NCBI RefSeq assembly: GCF_003472385.1
Contig: NZ_QRLV01000005.1
Coordinates: 87,563-151,562 of the forward strand
Reading direction: 5' to 3'
Source of the DNA: Sutterella sp. AM11-39
Lineage (GTDB): Bacteria; Pseudomonadota; Gammaproteobacteria; Burkholderiales; Burkholderiaceae_F
DNA length: 64,000 nucleotides
Numbering within the stretch: the stretch's first letter is position 1; every line of letters begins with the position of its first letter. Positions 16,591 to 25,439 of the stretch are shown piece by piece. The position numbers were made by a program, and so were the translations under genes. Below the pieces are notes generated by a model. The model had not been told where the DNA came from. It did no database searches and was given only the letters and a program-made list of their open reading frames with translations.

Positions 16591-16992
16591 TTAGTCTTTT
16601 CGGAGTGCGGGCTTGGCCGCCGAAGCGATGCCGGCTTCGCTCACAACGCGCACAACGTCGGCAAGCGATTCATCTCGGTGCACGATGGCGGTGAGTACCA
16701 TTGGCAGGTTCATGCCCGAGAGTACCGCCGTGTTGTCGGCGTGCAACATTGATTCGGCGATGTTGAAAGGCGTAGCGCCGACGATGTCGGTCAAGACCAG
16801 GCAGCTGTCGGGGGCTTTGGGCAATTTTTCGTAAATCCGAGCTCGCCACTCATCCGTATCGGAGTCGGCCGGAATGTCGAATGCTTCCACGCGGTCGGCA
16901 ATACGGGCGTCATGCGAGAAAACATGCTCGGCACACTGCTTGAGGGCTCCTGCAAGCGGGGCATGAGCGATAATAAACAGATACGTGGTCAC
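16591..16992 (-). CDS. PTS EIIA component, mannose (ManX) family
   Basis: 133 residues with the EIIA(Man) fold: active-site His10 in FIIAHAPLAG, DIVGATPFNIAES and GMNLPMVL. It is a free-standing EIIA with no EIIB, EIIC or EIID gene in the window, so it probably signals phosphorylation state and does not move sugar. It is the first gene of the operon EIIA-HPr-EI-yecA; the promoter should lie in the 155-base gap (16993-17147) shared with the divergent DUF1840 gene. Confidence 0.9.
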   Translation of the reverse strand: MTTYLFIIAHAPLAGALKQCAEHVFSHDARIADRVEAFDIPADSDTDEWRARIYEKLPKAPDSCLVLTDIVGATPFNIAESMLHADNTAVLSGMNLPMVLTAIVHRDESLADVVRVVSEAGIASAAKPALRKD

Positions 16993-17147
16993 AATAGGCG
17001 CTCGAAAGGAACAAAGAGGCGAAAGTCTAGCGCAGGTTGACGATCGTTACCTGTCCGAGTTCGCAGACGAATTCGGAAATCAGCCCCATTTTAAGTCGAA
17101 TTGGGCGCTAATAGACTGAAAAAACACAAATTTTCCTGAGGAAAAAC

Positions 17148-17519
17148 ATGGCTGTACTTGAGTTTCGTTCCCCCGCCAGCGGCGGCTTTTTCATGATGCC
17201 GACGACGTTTCAGGGCATTTGCGAAGTGCTTGAACGTCCCTATTCCGAATCCGGCTGCTGGCTGCCCGAAGATCTCCCTGGTGTGATCGAAAAATTACAG
17301 GCGGCGGTGGATCGTGAAAAGGACATGATTGATCAGGGAAAAAAGCGTGAACGGGAGCGTGAGCTCAAGGGCTACCCCGGCAGTAACCCCTGGCCCGATG
17401 AAGAAGAGGAAAAGAAAGCGCTCGAGCATGTGACTTTTTCCATGCGCGTCTTCCCGCTTCTGGAAATGCTGCGTGCGGCGCAGAAAAGGGGCAAGAAGGT
17501 GATGTGGGGCGTTCCTTAA
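17148..17519 (+). CDS. DUF1840 family protein
   Basis: A 123-residue cytoplasmic protein. It resembles DUF1840, a short family found in Burkholderiales: FRSPASGGFFMMPTTF at the start, WLPEDLPGVIEKLQAAV in the middle and a C-terminal MRVFPLLEMLRAAQKRGKKVMWG. The centre is highly charged (QGKKRERERELKG). The function is unknown. TGAGGA precedes the ATG. The 3' end overlaps the convergent trkH by 4 bases. Confidence 0.75.
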   Translation: MAVLEFRSPASGGFFMMPTTFQGICEVLERPYSESGCWLPEDLPGVIEKLQAAVDREKDMIDQGKKRERERELKGYPGSNPWPDEEEEKKALEHVTFSMRVFPLLEMLRAAQKRGKKVMWGVP

Positions 17520-18988
17520 GCACGCCAGAAAGAACGCGTAAAGAGCACAAAGACGGTTACCAGTTCCAAACGTCCGATCAGCATGCAGAAGGTGCACAGC
17601 CACAGCTGAGCATCGGTAAGAACCGAGAAGTTGGCGTTGGGTCCTACTGCGCCCAGGCCAGGACCGATGTTGCAGATGCAGCCGAGCACGGCGCCGAAGG
17701 CCGTGGTAGCGTCTAGCCCGGTCAGCAGCAATCCCAGGAAGGCGAGAACCGTGGTGGCAAGCCACAGCAGCATGAAGCTCAGCGCCGAAAGTACGGTCTT
17801 GTCTGCCAGTACTTGACCGTTTAGAACCATCGGGCGCACCACGCGGGGTTGAGCTGTGGTGACAAGCTGCAGCGACGTGTATTTCACAAGCATCACGACG
17901 CGCAGCATCTTCATGCCGCCGCCGGTGCTCCCGCCGCAGGTGGCAAAACAGGCCACCACAAACATCAGGATGTAGATTGAAGCGGGCCATTGTGCGAAGT
18001 CTTGGCTCGCGTAGCCAGTCGTCGAGATGACGCTGATGACGTTAAATGCGGCCAGGCGCAGAGCGTGCAGCGGCTCAAGCGAAGTGTCGCTCATAAGGAG
18101 CAGTCCCGTGGCGCAGGCTGTCGTGAGCGCGGCGATGCTTAGCCACGACAGACACTCTACGTTTTTGAAATAGGCGACAATCGAGCGTTTTTTCCAAGCA
18201 AAGAAATGCAAGGAGAAGCTCACGCCGCAAAGGAGCATGAAGACTATCGCCACAGCCTCGATATTGGGATTGTTCCAGTGGGCAAAGCTCTCATCGTAGG
18301 AAGAAAAGCCGCCGAGACTAACCGTCGTGAACATGTGGATGATGCTTTCGTAGGTGTTCATTCCAGCTAGCCGGTAACTTATAAAGCACGCAAATGAAAG
18401 CGCGATGTAGATGCCCCACAGGCCCTTGGCCGTATCGGCGATGCGAGGCGTCAGACGCGACTCCTTCATGGGGCCGGAAAATTCCGCGCGGAAGATCTGC
18501 GAGCCGCCCACGCCGAGCATCGGAAGAATGGCAACAGCTAGCACCAGGATGCCCATGCCGCCGAGCCAGCTCATCATGCAGCGCCAGAAGTTGATTGATT
18601 CCGGCAGTTCACTCAAGCCTGAAAGCACGGTTGCACACGTCGTCGTGATTCCGCTCATGGATTCGAAATAGGCGTGTGTAAAGGATATGCCTGGAATTTC
18701 GAGCATCAGAGGGATGGCGCCGAAAAGCGGCGTGACCGCCCAAATGATGGTTGCGAGCAAAAAACCGTCGCGCGGCAGTAGTTCTCGCCGATGGCGTTTC
18801 GTGAAGACGTAAAGAGTCAGGCCCGTGATCAAACACAGCACGAAGGCGATCTCAAAGCCGTATGCGGCGCCGTCGTTGTAAAGGCTTGAGACAAAAACCG
18901 GCAGCAGAAGCAGACACGCGAAGGCGATCAGCACCGGACCGGTGATATTGAGGACGGGTAGCAAAAAGTAGCGTAGGTTCGCAAACAT
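17516..18988 (-). CDS. trkH: Trk potassium uptake channel subunit TrkH
   Basis: 490 residues. It is the K+ transporting membrane subunit, with about 10-12 membrane segments. The four pore-loop/selectivity regions are visible: SMSGITTTCATVL, FTTVSLGGFSSYDES, ISTTGYASQDF and CNIGPGLGAVGP. ATG 18988 was chosen because GGAG lies 7 bases upstream and trkA ends at 18999; an upstream in-frame start at 19024 would overlap trkA. It is the last gene of the long minus-strand operon and is coupled to trkA. Confidence 0.94.
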   Translation of the reverse strand: MFANLRYFLLPVLNITGPVLIAFACLLLLPVFVSSLYNDGAAYGFEIAFVLCLITGLTLYVFTKRHRRELLPRDGFLLATIIWAVTPLFGAIPLMLEIPGISFTHAYFESMSGITTTCATVLSGLSELPESINFWRCMMSWLGGMGILVLAVAILPMLGVGGSQIFRAEFSGPMKESRLTPRIADTAKGLWGIYIALSFACFISYRLAGMNTYESIIHMFTTVSLGGFSSYDESFAHWNNPNIEAVAIVFMLLCGVSFSLHFFAWKKRSIVAYFKNVECLSWLSIAALTTACATGLLLMSDTSLEPLHALRLAAFNVISVISTTGYASQDFAQWPASIYILMFVVACFATCGGSTGGGMKMLRVVMLVKYTSLQLVTTAQPRVVRPMVLNGQVLADKTVLSALSFMLLWLATTVLAFLGLLLTGLDATTAFGAVLGCICNIGPGLGAVGPNANFSVLTDAQLWLCTFCMLIGRLELVTVFVLFTRSFWRA

Positions 18989-18998
18989 GCCGACTCCG

Positions 18999-20408
18999 TC
19001 AGAAGAATCCCACATCGACCGCAAAGAGCTTTTCGACCTGTGGAATCACGCGCTTGCCCGGCACGAAGACGATGACGCGGTCCTCGGGTTCGACGACAAC
19101 GTCCTTTTGAGCGATGAGTACCTCCGGTTCCTCAATGTCATCGGTGTCGCGCACCAGAGCGGCGATTTCAACGCCCTCGGGAAGATCAATGTCGGCGATA
19201 CGCTTGCCGACCACCTTGGAGCTTCTCTTGTTGCCGTGCGCCACGATTTCAAGCGCTTCGGCAACGCCTCGGCGCAGACTGTGGGCCGCAAGTACGTCGC
19301 CGCGGCGCACATGGCGCAACAGCTCGCCGATGGTCGCCTGCGTCGACGATACCGTCACGTCAATCTGCGTGCCCTGCATCAAGGCGCTGAACGTGTCGCT
19401 GTCGGTGAGAGCAATCACGCGGCGGGCGCCCAGTTTTTTGGCCAGCAATGCGCCCATGATGTTGTTTTCGTCTCGCGAGGACAGCGAAATGAAGAGATCG
19501 CAACGATCGACGCAAAGTTCCGTGAGCGCTTCTTCGTCGGTGAGATTGGCTGTTACCAGTTCCGTGTCTTTTGGAACGGCGGCGGCAAGCGACGTGCAAA
19601 GCGCCGCATCTTCGTCAAGGATGGTGATCGTGTAGCCGCGGCGACCTTCGGGACCGTTTAAAAGACCGGCGAGCTGTACGCCCAGGCGAGCGTTGCCTGC
19701 GATCATGATGCGGCGGATGCGCTCTTCATGCTGACGCAATTCGCTGATGACGCGGCGCACGTCGCGGCCGGAAGATAGCGCAATGACTTCGTCGCCGCTT
19801 TCGATGACGGTTTCCGATGAAATGTCCAGACGACGGTTGCGACGAAACACCGACACGATGCGTGCGGGTACATGCGGCAGATGTACTGCCAGGTCGCCGA
19901 TCGGTCGTCCCACCAGCGGACTGCCCGCAACGGCGCGCACGCAGAAAAGCACGGCCTTGCCTTCGGCAAAGTCAATGATCTGAAGCGCTTCCGGAAATTC
20001 GATCAGACGCAGAAGACTTTCGTTGAGTGCCTGTTCAGGCCAAATGGTGCTGGTGATCTGAAAGCCTTCTTCGGCAAGAAGGCGCGGATACTGTCGCAGT
20101 TCCTGATTGCGGACGCGGGCAATACGGGTCGGGATGTTGAAAAGCTGAGAAGCGAGCAGACAGACCGCCATATTGGTTTCGTCGTTGGCGGTGACGGCAA
20201 GAATCATGTCGGCGTCGTTGGCACCGGCGCTTTCCAGCACAGACGGCGAGAGGGCGTTACCGGTTACTCCTCGTAGGTCCAGGCGGGTTTCGAGCGCACT
20301 AACCCGTTCGGCATCCTGATCCACGATCGTGATGTCGTTGGATTCGTTGACAAGGTTTTCGGCAACCGAGCGACCGATGCGGCCGGCGCCGATGATGAGA
20401 ATGTGCAT
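18999..20408 (-). CDS. trkA: Trk potassium uptake regulatory subunit TrkA
   Basis: 469 residues: two tandem RCK modules, each with an NAD-binding Rossmann fold and a TrkA_C domain. The first module has GAGRIGRSVAENL (7-19) and VDQDAERV. The second has IAGNARLGVQLAGLL, where the glycine pattern is less regular. TrkA sits on the cytoplasmic face of TrkH and gates it in response to nucleotides. It lies 10 bases upstream of trkH and 48 bases after ntrX, in the conserved betaproteobacterial order ntrY-ntrX-trkA-trkH. Confidence 0.95.
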   Translation of the reverse strand: MHILIIGAGRIGRSVAENLVNESNDITIVDQDAERVSALETRLDLRGVTGNALSPSVLESAGANDADMILAVTANDETNMAVCLLASQLFNIPTRIARVRNQELRQYPRLLAEEGFQITSTIWPEQALNESLLRLIEFPEALQIIDFAEGKAVLFCVRAVAGSPLVGRPIGDLAVHLPHVPARIVSVFRRNRRLDISSETVIESGDEVIALSSGRDVRRVISELRQHEERIRRIMIAGNARLGVQLAGLLNGPEGRRGYTITILDEDAALCTSLAAAVPKDTELVTANLTDEEALTELCVDRCDLFISLSSRDENNIMGALLAKKLGARRVIALTDSDTFSALMQGTQIDVTVSSTQATIGELLRHVRRGDVLAAHSLRRGVAEALEIVAHGNKRSSKVVGKRIADIDLPEGVEIAALVRDTDDIEEPEVLIAQKDVVVEPEDRVIVFVPGKRVIPQVEKLFAVDVGFF

Positions 20409-20456
20409 ACGATGCCGATCATAAGCCGAGCGGGCGAATTTGTCGCCCGCTGCAGC

Positions 20457-21200
20457 TTAGAAGTGATCCGGGTCCGGAGTGCTGTCGTGCGCAAGCGTGT
20501 CCTTCAGGGGCGTGTGCTTGTGCAGGTCGCTTCCGAGGCGCGGAATTTCCAGGTTCAACAGTTTCAGTTTACGGTACAGATGCGTGCGCTCAAGTCCGGC
20601 GTGGCGAGCGACCTTCGTCATCTGGCAGTTTTCGTAGGACATCAGGCAGGACAGATAGGCCTTTTCGAAGTCGTCGCGCAACTCCTTGAGCGGACGATTG
20701 AAGTCGAGCGTGATGTCGGTGCCGGGAATCTTCAGCACAGGCAAGGATTCGAGGCGTTGTGGGGCTGGAGCGATTACAACGGGTTCCTGCGATTTTTCCT
20801 TTTGCTGCTGGTAGCGCGCAAACGTGTTCTGGCGTTGTCCCACGACCAGAGCGTGCTCCACCGTCGAGAGCAGCTTTTGCATGGAAATGGGCTTTTCGAG
20901 GAACGACAACGCGCCGAAGCGGATGGCTTCGACAGCGTTTTCGATGGTGCCGTGACCGCTCATCATGACGACGGGGCAGTGCAGCAGTCTGCGTTGTCCC
21001 CATTCTTTGAGCAAGGTGATGCCGTCCGTGTCGGGCATCCAGATATCCAACAGGATCAGGTCGTACTTGTCCTGCAGCACAAAAACGCGGGCCGCTTCTG
21101 CGCTGTCGGCTGTGTAGACGGTATGGCCTTCATCAGTGAGAATGTCCGAGAGCATTTCTCGGATACCAAGTTCGTCATCGACGATAAGGATTTTTGACAT
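20457..21200 (-). CDS. ntrX: NtrX-type response regulator lacking the AAA+ domain
   Basis: 247 residues. The receiver domain (1-120) has acidic residues D8/D9, phospho-acceptor Asp52 (LILLDIWMP) and Lys in EKPIS. A linker follows, then a C-terminal Fis-type helix-turn-helix (about 175-220: KELRDDFEKAYLSCLM, MTKVARHAGLERTHLYRKL). Full NtrX proteins of about 450 residues carry a sigma-54-activating AAA+ domain between these parts; none is present here (no GESGTGKE or GAFTGA motif). It should therefore bind DNA and act without sigma-54 ATPase activity. The gene order after ntrY is canonical. Confidence 0.88.
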   Translation of the reverse strand: MSKILIVDDELGIREMLSDILTDEGHTVYTADSAEAARVFVLQDKYDLILLDIWMPDTDGITLLKEWGQRRLLHCPVVMMSGHGTIENAVEAIRFGALSFLEKPISMQKLLSTVEHALVVGQRQNTFARYQQQKEKSQEPVVIAPAPQRLESLPVLKIPGTDITLDFNRPLKELRDDFEKAYLSCLMSYENCQMTKVARHAGLERTHLYRKLKLLNLEIPRLGSDLHKHTPLKDTLAHDSTPDPDHF

Positions 21201-21245
21201 ACTGCTTGCTGTTCAAACTTCCAAAAGCGTGCCCTTGTTCAAATT

Positions 21246-23522
21246 TCAGGACGGCGATTCCACAATGTTACGCACCTTTTGCTCCGCAGGCACGTTTTTA
21301 TCCTCAGGGTTTGCGTTTTGATGGTCTTCAGGGGCGTGATTATCCGCTGCATCGGCGTTTTGACGGCGGTTGAGCGGGAAAACCAGTGTGATTTTTGCAC
21401 CGATTACCTCGCCGTTGACTTCCGTACGGTTGCCGAGCGAGATGCGGGCGTGGTGTTCGTCCATGATTTTCTTGACCATCGGCAGGCCTAGGCCCGTACC
21501 TGTCGGTTTAGTGGTGATGTAGGGCTCGAATGCTTTGGCTAGCACCGAAGGCGAGAACCCTCCGCCGTTGTCGGTGAGAGTGACGCGCACGCCCGTTGCC
21601 GTGCCGTTTTGCATCTGCAGTTCTGCCGTGAGGCAAATGAACGGATCGGGACTGTTGCGGCCGATTGCTTCAACGGAGTTGCTGATGAGGTTGTGGAAAA
21701 CCTGACGCAACTGATTGGCGTCGCCTCCAATTTCGGGAAGATTGCCGTCGCAGTGCAGCTGAACTTCGGTGCCTGCACTGTGGTAGAAGTCGACGACTTC
21801 GGCAAGGAAAAGCTTCAGATTCAGAGGCTTGAGAACAGCTTCGGGAAGCTTGGCGAAATCGCGGAAGTCGTTGACCATCTGCTTCATGGCGTCTACTTGC
21901 GTGACGATGGTGCCGGTGGTGCGGTGCAGCAGCGCCTCGTTCTTTTCGTCGAGTTTGCCGGTGAGTTTCATCTCGAGACGCTCGGCCGCCAGACGAATCG
22001 GCGTGAGTGGGTTCTTGATTTCATGGGCTAGTCGACGGGCGACTTCGCCCCATGCGACCGCGCGCTGAGCGTCGAGAATGCGTGTGATGTCGTCAAAGAT
22101 GATCACGAAGCCGGGGCCGTTTTCAAGATGCAGCCTAGAAGCACGCACAAAGAGCGTGACGTCGGCATGGCCTTCGGTGCTCGTGATCGGCAACTCAAAC
22201 GAGATGGGCGCATCATCGTCCGTGAGCTCCATTTTCTGAGTGAAAGTCTGGGCAAGCGTGGGAGAAACGTCCTGAACCATGGTGCCCGCACCGATTGCGT
22301 CAGTGTGCAGGATGTCGGCGGCGGCCGCATTACTCATGGCTACGCGCAACTTGTCGTCCGTCACCAGAACGCCGGATGAAAGATTGGCAAGAATCAGCTC
22401 GAGCTGCGAGCGTGCTTGTTCGGCTTCCTGGCGGCGCCGCTCGACGTTTTCTCGGGCGTCAGCCACCTGGAAAATCATGGTGTTGAAGGATTTGGTGAGC
22501 AGGTTGATTTCGCTATCGCCGGAATATTCCTTAATCGGGCGCAGGTCGCCTTCAGCCACCTTTCGCGTGCCTCGTGCCAGCTGAAGCACGGGAGCTGTGG
22601 TGGCGCTGGCAAACACGAACGCGACGGCAACGGCGACCAAAACGGCCAGCAGCATCGTGAGCGTGAGCGTGATCGTGTAGACGTTGCGAAGCGCCGTACG
22701 CGAAAGCACGAGTTCCTGATAGTTTCGATAGCCTTCAACGAGATCAATGGTGTGCTCGGCCATGGCCTTGGGCACGACCTGCGTGAGCTGAAGATAAGTG
22801 GTGGGCTGCAGCGCGGCGTAGGCGTCCATCGGCACGATGCTGCGGATGCGCAGCGACCCTTCGCTTTCGGGCTGTTCGCCTTCAAGCAGATAGATGCCGT
22901 ATTCGGCACGCGCCTTTTGCAATTGGGAAGCCGTCGGACGATCAATGATTGCGGTGACGGTGGGCGAGAAGGAGCTTAAGAGAATTTCGCCTGAAGATGA
23001 AAAAACGATGGCAGAAGCCGCGTCCGATGTTTCGCGCATACGATCAAGCGTGAGCGCACGTTCACCTTTGGAGGTAGCGTTCAAAATGGAAGCGATGCGA
23101 CGGGCTGTTTGCAAGAGCTGATGCTGTTCGCGCGTGAGCACTTCGCTTGAAAGTGCAACGCCGGAGTCAAGCGCCTGTTCCACGCGCACGTCAAACCACG
23201 AGTCGATGGATCGCCCGATGAACTGACTTGACACAAAGTAGAGCAACAAGCACGGAAATACGGCTGCGAGTGACAGGTAGAGCGCCAGATTGATGGTCAT
23301 TCGCGAACCGAACACCTTGTTGCGGCGCTGCTTGAAGAGACGGTAAACAACGGCGCCGATAAAGGCGAGCAGAGCGATCGTTGCAAACGAGGTGACGATG
23401 AGCAGGATCGGGAAATAGCGCTCAAAAACGGTGGAATTGGCGCCACCTGCGGCCATTGCTACCAGAAGAACAACCGCAACAACGATAGCGGCGGTCAGGG
23501 GAATGCGAAACCAACGGGTCAT
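21246..23522 (-). CDS. ntrY: NtrY-type membrane sensor histidine kinase
   Basis: 758 residues. There are three hydrophobic segments near the N-terminus, an extracytoplasmic sensor stretch and another membrane segment near 290. HAMP (PVLQLARGTRKVAEGDL) and PAS domains follow, then HisKA with phospho-His in RRLAHEIKNPLTPIRLA (about residue 500) and HATPase_c motifs NLISNSVEAI, DNGGGFS and GTGLGLPMVKKIM. The start ATG 23522 overlaps the stop of the DUF4390 gene (ATGA); an upstream in-frame extension would run inside that gene and is not supported. It phosphorylates NtrX. The signal is not evident from sequence. Confidence 0.93.
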   Translation of the reverse strand: MTRWFRIPLTAAIVVAVVLLVAMAAGGANSTVFERYFPILLIVTSFATIALLAFIGAVVYRLFKQRRNKVFGSRMTINLALYLSLAAVFPCLLLYFVSSQFIGRSIDSWFDVRVEQALDSGVALSSEVLTREQHQLLQTARRIASILNATSKGERALTLDRMRETSDAASAIVFSSSGEILLSSFSPTVTAIIDRPTASQLQKARAEYGIYLLEGEQPESEGSLRIRSIVPMDAYAALQPTTYLQLTQVVPKAMAEHTIDLVEGYRNYQELVLSRTALRNVYTITLTLTMLLAVLVAVAVAFVFASATTAPVLQLARGTRKVAEGDLRPIKEYSGDSEINLLTKSFNTMIFQVADARENVERRRQEAEQARSQLELILANLSSGVLVTDDKLRVAMSNAAAADILHTDAIGAGTMVQDVSPTLAQTFTQKMELTDDDAPISFELPITSTEGHADVTLFVRASRLHLENGPGFVIIFDDITRILDAQRAVAWGEVARRLAHEIKNPLTPIRLAAERLEMKLTGKLDEKNEALLHRTTGTIVTQVDAMKQMVNDFRDFAKLPEAVLKPLNLKLFLAEVVDFYHSAGTEVQLHCDGNLPEIGGDANQLRQVFHNLISNSVEAIGRNSPDPFICLTAELQMQNGTATGVRVTLTDNGGGFSPSVLAKAFEPYITTKPTGTGLGLPMVKKIMDEHHARISLGNRTEVNGEVIGAKITLVFPLNRRQNADAADNHAPEDHQNANPEDKNVPAEQKVRNIVESPS

Positions 23523-24124
23523 AACCGCGACGGATCCGGGAAAAGGGTGGCCTTGAGCGCCTGCTGGACATCGATGGTGATCCAATCGCTGTCAAGCTCC
23601 CAATCGGAGTTTCCTCCGACGATGACCTGCAGAGGTTTGGGCAGACGGGAGGAGTCAAGCCGCATACGCGCCTCGATCTCAAGCGAAGAGTCTTTGAGCA
23701 AGGAGGATTCAGCGATGCGCCAACCGATCAAGTGACGCGTGATCGGAAGAATCTGCTCGAGCGTGTCGTAGGTTTGGGAGAGACCGCCGCGAGAGAACCG
23801 ATACTGACGGGTAAGCGGACTGAAACTGATGCGCTGAACGAGTTCGAGATGCCCCAGATCCTTGTCAAACCAGAGCGTGCGTTTGCTTTGCAGACGCACT
23901 TCGCAGACGAAGTAAAGCGCAATGCCGCGACGCAGACTGTCGATGAGTGTTTCGGGCAGATCGTATTCCCAGCTCAAAGACAGGAAAAGATCATTGCCCT
24001 GTGGCTCGAGCACGGCTTGCATGAGCTGAATCTCGGTCGTGTCGGCCGAAGCCGCGCGCGGCACAAGTGCCGCGATCGGAGCGGCGGCGGCAGCGGCGCA
24101 AAGTTGGCGGCGAGTGACAGTCAT
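23519..24124 (-). CDS. DUF4390 family exported protein
   Basis: 201 residues. The N-terminal signal carries an RR pair (TRRQLCAAAAAAP) and ends near SADTTE, so export by Sec or Tat is likely. The rest (FLSLSWEYDLPETLIDSLRRGIALYFVCEV; RRSxxWFDKDL-like; LTRQYRFSRGGLSQTYDTL) matches DUF4390, a family of unknown function that almost always lies between rsmB and ntrY in betaproteobacteria. A role linked to the NtrY sensor domain is possible but untested. The stop overlaps ntrY. Confidence 0.82.
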   Translation of the reverse strand: MTVTRRQLCAAAAAAPIAALVPRAASADTTEIQLMQAVLEPQGNDLFLSLSWEYDLPETLIDSLRRGIALYFVCEVRLQSKRTLWFDKDLGHLELVQRISFSPLTRQYRFSRGGLSQTYDTLEQILPITRHLIGWRIAESSLLKDSSLEIEARMRLDSSRLPKPLQVIVGGNSDWELDSDWITIDVQQALKATLFPDPSRL

Positions 24125-24131
24125 ACCGAAA

Positions 24132-25439
24132 TCAGCGTTTCCGCAAAAGTGAATAGAAGAATCCGTCGTGCGGCCCGTCGATGAGATCGGGCATGTCAGG
24201 ATTGTCGCACGGCATCAGGCGCAGTTGCGAACACGAGCACTTTGGAAGTGCAACGGCTTGTGCATCATCGTGCGCTTCAAGAAAAGCCTTGATCTGCTGC
24301 GAACCTTCTTCAGCGAATACCGAACAGACGGCATAGAGGAGTCTGCCGCCGGGTCTGACGACGGGCCAAAGGGCTTCCAGAAGGCGTTTTTGCTGTTGCG
24401 CGAGGGCAACAATATCGTCCGGGCGACGAGAAAAAACGATCTCGGGGTGACGACGCACGATGCCGCTTGCCGTGCAGGGTGCATCAAGCAAGACGGCATC
24501 AAACGGCTTGCCATCCCACCAACGGGAGATGTCGGCCGCGTCGCACACGCGAACATCTGCCTTGAGAGCCAGTCGCGAGAGGTTTTCCTCAATACGTGGA
24601 GCGCGTTGCGGGTCGGATTCCAGAGCCGTGACCGAGCAATCGGAGAGTTCGAGCACGTGCGCCGTTTTGCCGCCGGGGGCGGCGCATGCGTCGAGAATGC
24701 GTTCGCCCGCTTTGGGGGCAAGGAAAAGACCGGCTAATTGGGCGCCCGCGTCCTGGACACTGACCAAACCTTCGGCAAAACCTGGAATGCGGTGAACGGG
24801 CCGCGCCTTTTCCAGCAGCACGGCCTGACCGCCCAACGCACGAGCGGGACAGCCGGCGGCCTGTGCGTCGGTCAGCCATTTTTCAACAGATGTCTTGCGT
24901 ACGTTGACGCGCAGTGTCATTGGCGGCTTTTTGTGCAGCGTCTCGAAAAGAGTATCAAGGTTTTGGGGGCCGAATTCCTTGCGCATGCGGTCGATCCACC
25001 AGCCCGGTGCGTTGTAGCGGGCGATGCGGTCGGCGAGTATCGTTTTGTCGAGCGCCGCCTTTTCGCGCAGATAACGACGCAGACAGGCGTTGATCAGGCC
25101 GCTTGCGCGGTACGTTGCGTTGTTCATGCGCGCCGCGTTGATGGCTTCGTTGACGACGACGTAGGGTTTATCGGGCTGCTCGTTGAGTTCGGAGAGCGAG
25201 ACGGCTAGAAGTGCCGCCACTTCAGGAGTCGGACGGCGTGAGACGAGTTTGGCGACAAGTCGCTCCAGGAAAACGGCACGGCGCAGCGCGCAGTAAAGAA
25301 TCGATCGAACGGCGGCTTTTTCGTCGGGCGAAGCGCTGGCGCATCGGACTTCAATCGTGCGGTCAAAGGCCGCTTGCTCGGAAAGATCACCCCAGCATGC
25401 GGCAGCAAGCGTCAGCGAACGGCTAAGAGTGGCACTCAT
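24132..25439 (-). CDS. rsmB: 16S rRNA m5C967 methyltransferase
   Basis: 435 residues. An N-terminal NusB-like RNA-binding domain (about 1-140) is followed by a SAM-dependent methyltransferase domain. Motifs include the SAM-binding DACAAPGGKTAHVLEL, LLDAPCTASGIVRRHPE with the motif IV cysteine, and the catalytic cysteine in YAVCSVF. It methylates C967 of 16S rRNA. The start overlaps the fmt stop (ATGA), and the gene runs on into DUF4390 with a 7-base gap. Confidence 0.95.
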   Translation of the reverse strand: MSATLSRSLTLAAACWGDLSEQAAFDRTIEVRCASASPDEKAAVRSILYCALRRAVFLERLVAKLVSRRPTPEVAALLAVSLSELNEQPDKPYVVVNEAINAARMNNATYRASGLINACLRRYLREKAALDKTILADRIARYNAPGWWIDRMRKEFGPQNLDTLFETLHKKPPMTLRVNVRKTSVEKWLTDAQAAGCPARALGGQAVLLEKARPVHRIPGFAEGLVSVQDAGAQLAGLFLAPKAGERILDACAAPGGKTAHVLELSDCSVTALESDPQRAPRIEENLSRLALKADVRVCDAADISRWWDGKPFDAVLLDAPCTASGIVRRHPEIVFSRRPDDIVALAQQQKRLLEALWPVVRPGGRLLYAVCSVFAEEGSQQIKAFLEAHDDAQAVALPKCSCSQLRLMPCDNPDMPDLIDGPHDGFFYSLLRKR

